Shown: in pieces, positions 16,897-26,055 of the stretch
How positions within the stretch are numbered: the stretch's first letter is position 1
How the letters are laid out: every line of letters starts with the position of its first letter
Assembly: GCF_042652345.1 (NCBI RefSeq)
Contig: NZ_JBHSJJ010000003.1
Location: 62,001-126,000 of the forward strand
Source: Negadavirga shengliensis
GTDB taxonomy: Bacteria > Bacteroidota > Bacteroidia > Cytophagales > Cyclobacteriaceae
Reading direction: 5' to 3'
DNA: 64,000 nucleotides
The notes under the pieces: generated by a model
What the model saw: the letters and a program-made list of their open reading frames with translations, nothing else
Databases searched by the model: none
What the model was told of the DNA's origin: nothing
Translations under genes and position numbers: made by a program

Positions 16897-17035
16897 ATGG
16901 AATTCCAAGCTAAAAACAAGTAACTTCTGCAACACCCCACCCCTCTTTTCGACTACTGGGCTGCATGACAATTTGGACACTTACACTAATCAGTTGTGGT
17001 ATCCCTTGTGGGGAGAAGGATCCGCATGCTTCCAT
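16897..17035 (+). pseudogene. 5' fragment of a propeller gene
   Basis: This stretch matches 19479-19609, the upstream region and first codons of the propeller gene at 19511, including GAATGGAATTCCAA, AAACAAGTAAC, TTTGGACACT(T/C)ACACT and GGATCCGCATG. The frame is disrupted (the signal region is present, the lipobox Cys codon is followed by shifted sequence). At 17036 it is joined to unrelated glycosyltransferase sequence, so it is a broken, chimeric relic. Confidence 0.65.
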
Positions 17036-17175
17036 TTATCTACGGACTGTATGCGGTGATCATGCATGGTCTGGCTGGGAAAGACAGTCCCAGGATGGGC
17101 AAGCTTGGTGGCCAGTATAGTATTTCTGTCAGGAGTGCAGTTGATTGTCCTGGGAGTAAAAGGAGAATTGAATTA
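17036..17175 (+). pseudogene. Duplicated 3' fragment of the GT2 gene
   Basis: From 17040 to about 17168 the sequence matches 14711-14840 in the GT2 glycosyltransferase, with the blocks GGACTGTATGCGGTGA, TGGTCTGGCTGGGAAAGACA, GGGCAAGCTTGGTGGCCAGT and CAGTTGATTGTCCTGGGAGTAA. It carries a 4-bp insertion and base changes that break the frame. The intact gene is about 2.3 kb upstream in the same orientation, so this is a remnant of a local duplication. Confidence 0.8.
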
Positions 17176-18089
17176 GGCGGTTTGTAAATGGTAAAAATAT
17201 AGCTATATTGCCTTTAACCTATATTTTATGGAAAAAAGGTATAAGAGTCTCTCCCTATTTGAATTTCAGAGGATGTTTCCCGACGACAGGGCATGTTATA
17301 AGTATTTGGCAGATATTAAATGGCAAGACGGTTATAAGTGAAAGAAGTGCGGTTATACAAAATATTGCAACGGGGATAAAAGAGTTTGACAGACAATGGA
17401 ATAAGTGTGGTCGACTTGAATCCCCCACCGCCGGCACCCTCTTTCACCAGTGCAAATTTTCCCTTTTTAAAGACTTTTAAATCGTCTATTATGTTTCTAC
17501 CAGCAAGAACGGGGTCAGCAGCTGCGAACTGAGCAGTAAGCTTGAGCTAAGGCAAAAGACCTGCTGGTTTTTCAAGAAACAGGTGATGAAAACGATGGAA
17601 AGCAGCCAAAACTTCCCCATGGTGGGGAAAGTAGAAGTGGACGAATCCTATGTTGGCGGCCAGAATGGCAAGGCCCTGGGAAGGAACGAGGGCAAAAAGA
17701 GAAAATCATGGTGGTAGGCATAGAATGGGGTTCAAAAGGTGTGTCTCGTTGGTATGGCAGGGTGGTGGAAACCGCGTCCAAGGCCAATCTGGGAGATTTT
17801 ATGAATGATTACATCAACAGCGATGCCGAAGTCAAGACCGACTATTGGAGTGGGTATAAGGGCATAGAGACCCATTTTCCCAAACTGGTCCGTGAAAAAT
17901 CGGGAAAGAACTGGGAGAATTTCAAACAGATGCACCGGGTGATCATGATGTTCAAAGCATGGCTAAGGGGTACCCCCTATTCGGTCATGAACCTACAGCC
18001 CTACATCAACGAGTACACCTACAGGTTTAACTGCCACAAAATGAAGGAATCTTTGAAAATCTGATGAGAAGGATGATTGCTAAGCCACC
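17176..18089 (+). mobile_element. Decayed IS1595-family insertion sequence
   Basis: About 914 bp containing a broken IS1595-type transposase. Possible imperfect terminal inverted repeats are GGCGGTTTG (17176-17184) on the left and, read from the other strand, GGTGGCTTA (18089-18081) on the right. No matching target-site duplication was found. The length fits the family, and the element is certainly non-functional. Confidence 0.6.
17228..18064 (+). pseudogene. IS1595-type transposase, multiply broken
   Basis: The reading starts MEKRYKSLSLFEFQRMFPDD, then KYLADIKWQDGYK followed by a stop where a zinc-ribbon Cys is expected, and KKCGYTKYC. Stops and at least two frame changes follow. The frame resumes with CGRLESPTAGTLFHQCKFSL, then VEVDESYVGGQNGK (the first DDE-type Asp-Glu region) and, in another frame, VSRWYGRVVETASK and SDAEVKTDYWSGYKGI. 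The order and motifs are those of ISXO2-like/IS1595 transposases. Several independent lesions rule out sequencing error as the only cause. Confidence 0.8.
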
Positions 18090-18160
18090 TTATCCGTACA
18101 AAGTCTTTATTTATTAAGTGCCTACTTCAAATCATTAATTAACAAATATAATTACAAACC

Positions 18161-19269
18161 ATGAATAAGATCATATATACATCTTTTGTAACATTGATGT
18201 TGTCAACTTTATTTAGTTGTGATAACAATAAATTAGATCATCAAAAATACATGACTTTAGATTCTTTGGAATATGTATTGGAATTTCCTAATGAGTTTGT
18301 GATCCATAACAAAAAAGAAACAGGTATAGACCTTGTAGGAGTTTGGGATTTTGCTATTCAAGACAGTATTATGATTCTGTCTACCAGAAAAAAAAATGGG
18401 GTCTGGAAATTTCTATCTCTTCCTGAATATCACCATTTAGGTGACTTTTTACATGTTGGAGAGGGACCATTAGAACTTTCTTCATCACCCAGTGTATCGG
18501 ATAAAGTAAAAATAACCAAGGAAAACAACCGATACCATGCATACATATATGATTTCGGATACGGAAAGTTACTAAAATTAGACATCAATCAATCCATTAA
18601 ACATCAAGAATTATTCATATCCACTATTAACGATTCTCTGCCTCAATATTTATTCGATTTTTTAGTGATTGACACCGATACCTATTTTTGTAAAGAAATA
18701 GGAAATATGGAGACCCAGCAATTCCGATACCTACTATACTAAAGGGAATCAAACTGCGAATTCTACTATGGAAAAGCTCAATATGTCCTCTGTATTGGAC
18801 GGCATGAATTTTAACATATTATCAACAATGACAAAATTGAATGATCGGCAAAAAAAAATCGTGGAAATGCATTTTGGATTAAATTATATTAACATATACT
18901 CACTTGATGATTCATTTAAGAAAACAATTTGTGTGGAAAAAAAAATTAGATGATCTCAGTTTAATAGAAAAGACGGACTGGGATGATAGAATATTAAAAT
19001 TTTCTGATCTTCGTGTATATGACGATTTTTTTGGAGTAGTATATATCAATGAAAAGGAGAAAATATATGAAACATCAAGAAAAAATTTACCCTCCATTCT
19101 TTTATTTAATTGGAACGGGGATCCGATAGCCAAGTTAAAACTTCAAAATTATATTTCCTCTTTCGATATTGATTTTACTCAAAGTGAACTTTATACTTTT
19201 GATATCCAATCCGATGAATTTTTTAAATATGATATTTCGGATATTCTAGATGAATTAAATACTAAATAG
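18161..19269 (+). pseudogene. Frameshifted propeller-type lipoprotein gene
   Basis: The start is intact: MNKIIYTSFVTLMLSTLFSC gives a signal peptide with lipobox LFSC. GEGPLEL corresponds to the GxGPxE motif of 6-bladed beta-propeller families. The frame closes at 18742, continues in a second frame (18736 to about 18950), then in a third after an A9 run near 18937-18945, and ends ...LFNWNGDPIAKLKL...DILDELNTK at 19269. The three pieces together have the length of an intact propeller protein (about 365 residues). The gene is more AT-rich than its neighbours. It may be a recent pseudogene, or the A9 tract may be read with slippage. Confidence 0.65.
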
Positions 19270-19335
19270 TTTTGATAAGTTGAAATCCAATCGAAAAAAA
19301 GTATTTCTTATAAATAAATCAAAATTCCGCGCTTT

Positions 19336-19458
19336 GAACCACTAACTTATTCCAACCCTTCGGGCAAAACAATTAAAATTCCCGGGATCGGGGTGGTCGA
19401 GCCTGAAGACAACCCTGTTATTTTAATGATGAAACTGAAAGAAGAATACATTCGATAA
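19336..19458 (+). pseudogene. Second C-terminal propeller fragment
   Basis: Reads SNPSGKTIKIPGIGVVEPED then NPVILMMKLKEEYIR and stops at 19458. It is nearly the same as the end of the fragment at 16590-16862. It lies just before the upstream region of the propeller gene at 19511, as the first fragment lies before a propeller 5' relic, so both probably derive from one duplicated block. Confidence 0.6.
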
Positions 19459-19510
19459 ACTAGGGCAAGGTCTGAATCGAATGGAATTCCAAACCCAAAA
19501 CAAGTAACAT

Positions 19511-20580
19511 ATGTCACATTTCACCTCTTCCTATCGGCTACAGGGCTACCTGACACTTTGGACACTCACACTTATCAGTTGTAGGGAGGCGGATCCGCAT
19601 GATCCCCATCTCTCCGATTATTTTGCGGAACTGCCTGTCGTTTCCCTATACGGAAACCCTGTAGAAATAGTGGAGACCGATGAGGTCTATTTTACCCAGA
19701 TGTGGGAAATGACCTATGCGGAGGGGATGTTGATCATCCGTGATAAAGATCCCAACCATTATTTCAAGATTTTCCATCTGCATTCGGGTAAAATAGCGAA
19801 ACTGGGGAAGATTGGTGACGGACCTAATGAGTTACAGACTGACCATACCCGAGTCGCCGTTGACGGCGCGAACCGCCTGGTTTACCTTTCTAACTACCCA
19901 CATTACTATGCATATCGTGTGGACAGCCTGAAAAACAACAGCAACACGAATCCTTTGCATCGCATAAAGATCAATCCCCAGGAGGACAACCTCATCGAAA
20001 GCACCGTATCCGGTGGCTATGTGATCGGGGCGATGTTCACGAGACGCTTTGGCCTGCACCGGCTGAACGACGACCATTTCTCTAGCTTAGGCGAGTATGA
20101 ACAGGGGACCTTCATGTCCAATCAGGCAGCGTTCTATGCCCATCCTTTCGATAAAAAGGCAGTAATGTTAGCTAGATCTTCAGAAGCATTCGCTATCTTG
20201 GACTGGACTATGCCGAAGGCCACCTTACCGTGATAAAAGATTATAAGGGCTGGACCAGTGAGCAGCGGGAGGCGGAGGAACCGGGAGGCATTGTCCGGAC
20301 CGTACCTCAGGAGGATGCCAAATATTGCTTTGTCAGCGGCGCAACCTCTGAGAAGTACATCTACGCCCTGTATAGTGGGAACCTCAGATCTGCTACGGAA
20401 TTTATAGACCCGGCTCTTGCGGACACCGTATATGTTTTCGACTGGAAGGGAAATCCCGTCAAAAAACTCACGCTGGATCATTCAGTAAGATCCATTGCTG
20501 TGGATGAGGAAAATCAAATACTATATGCAGCGGCATTTATGGATAAAGACCTTAGACTGGTCAGGTTTGATCTGAGGTGA
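19511..20580 (+). pseudogene. TolB-like propeller lipoprotein gene broken by a 5-bp duplication
   Basis: Close relative of the gene at 15406: same order of blocks (YFTQMWEM-YAEGMLIIRDKD, GKIGDGPNELQTD, GEYEQGTFMSNQ, SGATSEKYIYALYSGNLRSA). The first 232 codons run in one frame to ...EAFAILDW, where TGGAC is tandemly duplicated (20199-20203 and 20204-20208). The extra 5 bp shift the frame to a stop at about 20233. Removing one copy restores AFAILDYAEGHLTV and the rest of the protein to 20580. The signal region has ...LTLISCREAD as lipobox. This is a clean, recent-looking inactivation. Confidence 0.85.
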
Positions 20581-20810
20581 TACAGGGTTAACCTAGGTTT
20601 CGGTGAACGTTATAGCAGTGGGTAAATTTTTGCGGGTTAAGTTAGAGACTGTTGTACAGCTTGCTGTCCGGTAAGAAAAACACTCAGATGCACTCCTTAA
20701 GTATTATAAGTATCAACTGTATCACCCATGTCAACGATGCTCAGATGGGCGATTTTATTTAAAAGGCTCACCGGAGGCCAAAACCATATGAAACCTAAGG
20801 TAGCTATCAG

Positions 20811-20864
20811 GGAAACATGCGAGGTTCTATATGGCCGATAGAAAACAATTATAATCATATGAAA
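20811..20864 (+). repeat. Leader-type repeat, copy B
   Basis: GGAAACATGCGAG, TATATGGCC, GAAAACAATTATAATCATATG in order. It ends with an ATGAAA that opens only a 15-codon frame. It is one of three related copies, see copies A and C. Confidence 0.65.
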
Positions 20865-20967
20865 TCGAGCATGACGAGATCGTCACAAAGTGGGATGCCC
20901 CGATAGCTATCGGGGAAAACATGCGAGATTCCATATGGCCACTGAAAAACAATTATAATCATATGAA
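20861..20967 (+). repeat. Leader-type repeat, copy C, with palindrome
   Basis: Contains GAGCATGACGAGATCGTCAC, GTGGGATG, the perfect 18-bp palindrome CCCCGATAGCTATCGGGG (20898-20915), AAACATGCGAG, CATATGGCC and CAATTATAATCATATGAAA. The last ATG is the start codon of the intact propeller gene at 20963. Copy B, directly upstream, has the second half of this unit, so the two form a partial tandem duplication. Confidence 0.65.
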
Positions 20968-22027
20968 ACTACCATTAAATCTAGGTATAACTGTAATGTT
21001 ACTTTTAGGTTGTACATCGGAAAGCCCCACCACTTTTCTGGGAAAAAATCCGGTGACAGTTAAATTTGAAAAATCATACAACCTCGACGGAGCCATCATT
21101 CCGCTGGAAATCCTAGGCACACAAAACATCTATATTCTAGACAGTTTACTGGCCATTACAACGCCTCAAAGAGACACCTTGTATCACCTGGTATCTCTGC
21201 CGGGCTTTAAACAAAAAAAAAGCTTTATTAGAAAAGGAGGCGGTCCCAATGAATTTGAAAGTGCCTTAAGACCTCTGGCTGTAGAAAAAAAGGGTGATGA
21301 CCTGCTTATTTCTTTTTATCATCGGGCAAGGCAGGGGATTTTCCACTTTAACCTCACGCAATCTTGGCTTCATGACATTGATATATTTCAAGACACCATC
21401 AAATTGGAAAAATTGAATGAAATATACAGAGCCTATAATATTGATAATGAATCGATTTTTGTGGACAACCTGGATTTTCTCAATTTGAACCAACTATACG
21501 CCGTATATCAATGGAAAAACCAATATATTACCCGGCTTGATACTGCCGTTGTATCAGGACTTTCGGATCAAAAAGACAGCTATTTGATGGCTTCCACCAC
21601 GATTTTCGACAAGTCAAAGCGGAAGTACGCTGGCGGAATGATGTTTATGGATCAACTGAATATATATGACATCGAAAATCCAGAAAAGTCAATTGCAATT
21701 ACGTCCAGTAGCAGTCCGGAATCGCTAAGTGACGCTTCGAGAACAATTATGCCCCTAAAAAAGGAATACTACGTAGATCTAAGGGCCGGAAACGGATTCC
21801 TTTTCGGGTTATATGCCAATCAAAATAGAAAAGCCTGGGCTATGGGAGATACTCCCGCTGAAATACACGTACTCGATTGGGATGGAAATGCACTTTGCAA
21901 ACTAACTACAAAGGAAAAACTCATACACATCTGTATTGATCCGGTCAACCACACGCTGTATGGTCTAGCTGAGAAAGACGAGATATACTCCTATAACCTG
22001 AACATTGTTCCTGAATTGGCAAATTAA
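20963..22027 (+). CDS. TolB-like 6-bladed beta-propeller lipoprotein
   Basis: About 354 residues from the ATG at 20963, which sits directly in front of a signal peptide with lipobox LLLGC (Cys 17). An in-frame start 42 bp earlier would place charged residues before the signal and lies inside a repeat. GGGPNEFESALRP matches the GxGPNE motif of the family, and the last blade EIHVLDWDGNALCKLTTKE parallels that of the gene at 15406. Overall it is diverged from the 15406/19511 pair, so it is an older paralogue. No exported peptide gene precedes it. Function unknown, probable cell-surface binding protein. Confidence 0.78.
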   Translation: MKLPLNLGITVMLLLGCTSESPTTFLGKNPVTVKFEKSYNLDGAIIPLEILGTQNIYILDSLLAITTPQRDTLYHLVSLPGFKQKKSFIRKGGGPNEFESALRPLAVEKKGDDLLISFYHRARQGIFHFNLTQSWLHDIDIFQDTIKLEKLNEIYRAYNIDNESIFVDNLDFLNLNQLYAVYQWKNQYITRLDTAVVSGLSDQKDSYLMASTTIFDKSKRKYAGGMMFMDQLNIYDIENPEKSIAITSSSSPESLSDASRTIMPLKKEYYVDLRAGNGFLFGLYANQNRKAWAMGDTPAEIHVLDWDGNALCKLTTKEKLIHICIDPVNHTLYGLAEKDEIYSYNLNIVPELAN

Positions 22028-22149
22028 CGCAGAGACGTCATCAAAACCTCAAGTATAGGCACACGGACGGCGGGTTGGTTTGACGAATACTGTTTTGATG
22101 GAAAATAGCAATTCCGCTTCCTCCCCTTCTCGGCGTAGTGCATTTCCTC

Positions 22150-22300
22150 TCAGAATGGAAGTTCAGTGAATGAAACCGTCAAGGCCAATTGAGACCTCAC
22201 AGTGGTGGTCATCAATACCCCCCTCCAACGCCTCATTTTCGAATTACCCGCTGTAGCTTACATGAATTTTTATGCCGGCCTAAAGTGCCTCCCTTAACCC
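22150..22300 (+). repeat. Decayed sequence, possible dispersed repeat (copy 2)
   Basis: Shares with 11748-11940, in the same orientation, the blocks GAAACCGTCAAGGCC, GTGGT, TTTCGAATT and CTTACATGAATTTTT...GCCGG. No reading frame is preserved. The last bases overlap the 3' end of the nhaD-like gene. Confidence 0.35.
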
Positions 22301-23814
22301 GAAAACGCAAAAAACACCAGCCAGGTAATCAACAGGATCGGCAACAGCAGCGGAATGGAAAAGCGGATGATGTACCCAAAGAAGGATGGCATCCTGATGC
22401 CGCTCTGCTCGGCGATGGACTTGACCATAAAATTGGGGCCGTTTCCGATATAGGTCATGGCGCCAAAGAACACCGAAGCGATGGAAATGGCCATCAGTTC
22501 AAAGGCAGAGTGGTCATACAGGTCCATGGCAAAATGCCGCACTTGTTCAATGTTATTGATGTCCGCATCCTGTGAAGCCATGGCCGCAGCAAGGAAATTC
22601 AGGTAAGTAGGGGCATTGTCCAAAAATCCAGACAATATGCCGGTTCCCCAATAAAGGGTGTTATAGGTAATCAGTGCCGCCCCATCGGGTGACTTGGCGA
22701 AGTCGCCCACCAGTTCAAGCGCTGGCATCATGGTGCCAAAAATACCTATAAATATAAACGCCACTTCCCGGATGGGCTCAAAGTTGAACTCATTGCCCTG
22801 AAGTGCTACCCGGTTTGCAAATCTATAAGAGAGAAAAGCCACCGACAACATGATGATTTCCCGCAAAAAGGAAAACTTCATTCCGTCATAATGGATGGCG
22901 GGCACCCAATCCAGCACGTTGGGGTCCAGGAATACGGACAAAATGACGACCAGCAGCCACAGAAAATTTTTGGTGCCTGAGAGGGAGATCTTATTGGTAA
23001 AAGTGGCTGGTTCTTCCAATTCAATGCCATTGCCGTTCCCATATTTCCTGTCTACCAGATAAAAGAGAGCAGAAAGTATGATCAGGGCCAACAGCCAGGC
23101 AGGCCAGTTATGTTCCAGCGTCCAGAAGAAGGGCACGCCTTTGAGGAAACCCAGAAACAACGGGGGATCGCCTATCGGCGTAAGGGAGCCGCCCACATTG
23201 CTGACCATAAAAATGAAAAAGATGATATGGTAAGGCTGTATATTGTTTTTATTGAGCCGGATAAAGGGCCGGATCAGAAGCATGGAAGCCCCGGTGGTAC
23301 CGATCAGGTTAGAAATCAAGGCCCCGATCACCAGCAGGCTGACATTGGCCAGGGGAGTGGATTTTTTATCCACCTCAATCAATATCCCCCCGGAAGCAAT
23401 GTATAATGACGCCAGAAGGGAAATGAACTGAATGTATTCCGCCATGGCATGCACCGGATGATGGACATTATGCAGTACAAACAGGTAATAAAAGACCACG
23501 ACCACCGCTAATCCGACCGCTATCTTGGGGTAATTGTGGTGCCAGAAATGTTCGTAGAATAAAGGCCCGGTGGCAATCATCAACAGCAAAACCACAAAAG
23601 GGATCACCAGCCAAACAGGCGCATGGCCATGTTCTTCCACGTGTTCAGGCTCCAATATGGAATCGGGGGTTTGGTCAGTATCAGCTTCGTCGGCACGTTT
23701 TATTTCCAGCTGTTTACCGGATTCTTGGTCATTGTCTTGGGCAAGGGTATCATAAGGGAAGGCGAACGTTAAAAATCCCAAAATGAATACACATGAAGCT
23801 ATAAAATTCCTCAT
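22294..23814 (-). CDS. nhaD: Sodium:proton antiporter, NhaD/ArsB type
   Basis: A 506-residue inner-membrane protein with about 12 helices. An N-terminal signal-like segment and a charged, acidic region (QDNDQESGKQLEIKRADEAD...) precede the membrane part. NhaD-type features include STPLANVSLLVIGALISNLIGTTGAS, NVGGSLTPIGDPPLFLGFLKG and the GFLDNAPTYLNFL motif with the Asp-Asn pair of ion-transporter superfamily carriers. It is expected to exchange Na+ (or Li+) for H+ in salt and pH homeostasis, in keeping with a marine or brackish host. The specific ion is inferred from family resemblance. Confidence 0.88.
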   Translation of the reverse strand: MRNFIASCVFILGFLTFAFPYDTLAQDNDQESGKQLEIKRADEADTDQTPDSILEPEHVEEHGHAPVWLVIPFVVLLLMIATGPLFYEHFWHHNYPKIAVGLAVVVVFYYLFVLHNVHHPVHAMAEYIQFISLLASLYIASGGILIEVDKKSTPLANVSLLVIGALISNLIGTTGASMLLIRPFIRLNKNNIQPYHIIFFIFMVSNVGGSLTPIGDPPLFLGFLKGVPFFWTLEHNWPAWLLALIILSALFYLVDRKYGNGNGIELEEPATFTNKISLSGTKNFLWLLVVILSVFLDPNVLDWVPAIHYDGMKFSFLREIIMLSVAFLSYRFANRVALQGNEFNFEPIREVAFIFIGIFGTMMPALELVGDFAKSPDGAALITYNTLYWGTGILSGFLDNAPTYLNFLAAAMASQDADINNIEQVRHFAMDLYDHSAFELMAISIASVFFGAMTYIGNGPNFMVKSIAEQSGIRMPSFFGYIIRFSIPLLLPILLITWLVFFAFSG

Positions 23815-23956
23815 TCAATTAATTTTATATTTTTGGCAAGTTAAATTAGGATTGTTAGGGGATTCAAAAAAACCGAATGATTCCATGGTTTTAATTTCCC
23901 TAAACTACCTAATTTGTGCTATATGAACCAATAGTTTGGTGGTAGAGGGTCGAAAT

Positions 23957-25048
23957 TTATTTTAAAAAGCCATACAGCGTACCTCCGCAGTTATCGGAGG
24001 CAGCACCCGTTACCGATGCCAGGCAATTGTTCTCCCCTCTGGTTCTTAGCACGCCCAAAAAGGCGAAAACCATGGCTTCTTTGAAATCGATGATTTTCTT
24101 TTCGGGCAGAACTACCCGGGTTTTCCCCGCCAGCTTTTCAGATAACTTTTCGATGAAATGTTGATTGTATGCGCCTCCCCCGGTGACCAGAAGCTGACCT
24201 GGCCGGCCGGTTTCGGAGTGGGTTTTGAGTACGGTTTCGGCGATGCGGTTGGCAAAATGATCCGACAAAGTGGCAAGAATGTTTTTTACAGGAAAACCGG
24301 TTTTCTCCAGAAGCGGCAAAAACGTTTCTTCAATGTCTTCCCTGCCCAGGGACTTGGCTCCCCGGTGCCGGTAATAGGCCAGTTTTTCAAGATGCTCAAG
24401 CAATTCCGGCAGGATTTCCCCCTCTGCGGCCAGAAGACCATCCTCATCATAAGCCAGTCCCAGCCTGGAAGCATAATGGTTCAACAGCAAATTAAACGGA
24501 CAAACATCATAGGCTATCCGGCTCTGGCCTTCAGAATGGGAGATATTGGCAATTCCGCCAAGGTTCAGGCAATAATCGTACGATCCGAAAAGAAGCTTAT
24601 CACCGATGGGGACAAGTGGGGCACCCTGTCCTCCAAGGACCACATCCAGGCTGCGGAAATCATTGATTACAGGCACACCGGCAGCTTGCCATAGGGCATA
24701 ACCGTTGCCGATTTGCTTGGTGAGTTTTTTCTCGGGGCGGTGAAATACTGTATGACCGTGCGAAGCAATGAACAAGGGGGCCAACTTGTGGGCCTTACAG
24801 AAAGCCTTTACCTGATTTCCCATCCATTCACCGAAGGAAACATCCAGTAAGGCCAAATCTTCGGAGGAAAGTTGATGGGATTTTCTCAGGGCATCCCCTA
24901 GATCCAATGGAAAAGGAACCGTTTGGGCCTGGGTGATATCAAAAGTCCAGTCTTTCTTCTTTTCAAACACGCAATATGCCATGTCCAGCCCGTCTCCCGA
25001 GGTACCGGACATCAGCCCGATGACCGGATAGGTCTTATCTTCAGCCAT
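23957..25048 (-). CDS. anmK: Anhydro-N-acetylmuramic acid kinase
   Basis: Cytosolic kinase of peptidoglycan recycling: hydrolyses and phosphorylates 1,6-anhydro-MurNAc to MurNAc-6-phosphate. The 363-residue length is typical. The N-terminal GLMSGTSGDGLDM phosphate loop (about 11-23), SHGHTVFHRP, QIGNGYALW, FRSLDVVLGGQGAPLVPIGD, NLGGIANIS and the C-terminal VTGGGAYN mark the family and its ASKHA fold. It stands alone; the divergent region to coaX (25049-25332) has short inverted CCGCTAGCGG sequence but no clear promoter. Confidence 0.95.
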   Translation of the reverse strand: MAEDKTYPVIGLMSGTSGDGLDMAYCVFEKKKDWTFDITQAQTVPFPLDLGDALRKSHQLSSEDLALLDVSFGEWMGNQVKAFCKAHKLAPLFIASHGHTVFHRPEKKLTKQIGNGYALWQAAGVPVINDFRSLDVVLGGQGAPLVPIGDKLLFGSYDYCLNLGGIANISHSEGQSRIAYDVCPFNLLLNHYASRLGLAYDEDGLLAAEGEILPELLEHLEKLAYYRHRGAKSLGREDIEETFLPLLEKTGFPVKNILATLSDHFANRIAETVLKTHSETGRPGQLLVTGGGAYNQHFIEKLSEKLAGKTRVVLPEKKIIDFKEAMVFAFLGVLRTRGENNCLASVTGAASDNCGGTLYGFLK

Positions 25049-25332
25049 AAGGGTTAAAGTTTGTTAAAATAATAAACGTAAAGTTAAAATTAATTTACAC
25101 AATCAAAACGGGCTTTGTAAAATGACTAATTTTACCGGATGTTGAATATGGAATCAGCCGGTTAAAGAGCCGCTACGATCATTATCCGCTAGCGGTTTCC
25201 GCATGGAAAAAGGCCGTCAAATGATCTTACGGATGCTTTGGGATGGGGTTCCGAATATTCATGATCGATTGGTGTTGGATCCTGAAAATTTATTTCGGAA
25301 CACAAATGGAATGTATACCCTAATCATAAGCT

Positions 25333-26055
25333 ATGTTAAGGAAATTGGTAATAGATATAGGCAACACCAGGATAAAAACAGGCCTTTTTGTGGGAGAAGA
25401 GCTTTGCATGGTCGTATCCTTTCAGGGTATGAAAGAATGTATCGATCACTGCGCTACGTTGGAATTTTCACACACGATAGTAAGTTCGGTAAAATGGGAC
25501 AAGCATGAGCTTGAATCCATCATCCCGTTCCCCTTTCTGTTTTTTGACCATGGAATCAGGCTTCCTATCCACAATAAATACAACACCCCCCATACTCTGG
25601 GTCTTGACCGGCTGGCTGCGGTAATGGGAGCGAGGGCTTGGGGAAACCATGGGCCGGCACTCGCCATTGACCTGGGTACCTGCATTACCTATGATGTCAT
25701 CAATGCCGCCGACGAATACCTGGGCGGAGCCATTTCTCCGGGCGTCAGCATGCGTTTTGAGGCGATGCACAGGCAGACGGCCAGATTGCCTCTCGCCACC
25801 TTAACCACCTTTCCTCCGCCATTTATAGGGAAGGATACCGTATCCTGTTTGCAGAGCGGTGTTTTTTTTGGTATCAGGGAAGAACTGAAAGGCATGATAA
25901 AATCGTATGCACATATTTATCCGGATCTCAAAGTCTTTATTTGTGGCGGGGATGCGGAATACTTTGAAAGCTTAACAAAAGACCACATATTTGTAATCCC
26001 CAATTTGGTCCTTTATGGATTGGAAAGAATTTTAACATACAATGTTGATAAATAA
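25333..26055 (+). CDS. coaX: Type III pantothenate kinase
   Basis: First step of coenzyme A synthesis, phosphorylating pantothenate with ATP. CoaX enzymes have high Km for ATP and need a monovalent cation. The 240-residue protein has the DIGNTRIKTGLF phosphate-binding motif (about residues 8-19), GLDRLAAVMGA, AIDLGTCITYD and GGAISPGVSMR, all characteristic of type III. Its stop overlaps the outer-membrane protein gene by 14 bp, so it heads an operon that runs through lptC. An overlapping frame at 25203-25508 is not supported. Confidence 0.94.
   Translation: MLRKLVIDIGNTRIKTGLFVGEELCMVVSFQGMKECIDHCATLEFSHTIVSSVKWDKHELESIIPFPFLFFDHGIRLPIHNKYNTPHTLGLDRLAAVMGARAWGNHGPALAIDLGTCITYDVINAADEYLGGAISPGVSMRFEAMHRQTARLPLATLTTFPPPFIGKDTVSCLQSGVFFGIREELKGMIKSYAHIYPDLKVFICGGDAEYFESLTKDHIFVIPNLVLYGLERILTYNVDK

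Noticed and set aside
17176..18089. Active insertion sequence
   Set aside because: The transposase has several stops and frame changes, the inverted repeats are imperfect and no target duplication was found.
20921..20962. Upstream start for the propeller gene at 20963
   Set aside because: It would add 14 charged residues before the signal peptide and lies inside a repeat unit, so the ATG at 20963 is preferred.
25203..25508. Plus-strand frame of 101 codons before coaX
   Set aside because: Most of it overlaps coaX in another frame and the unique part has no recognisable domain.
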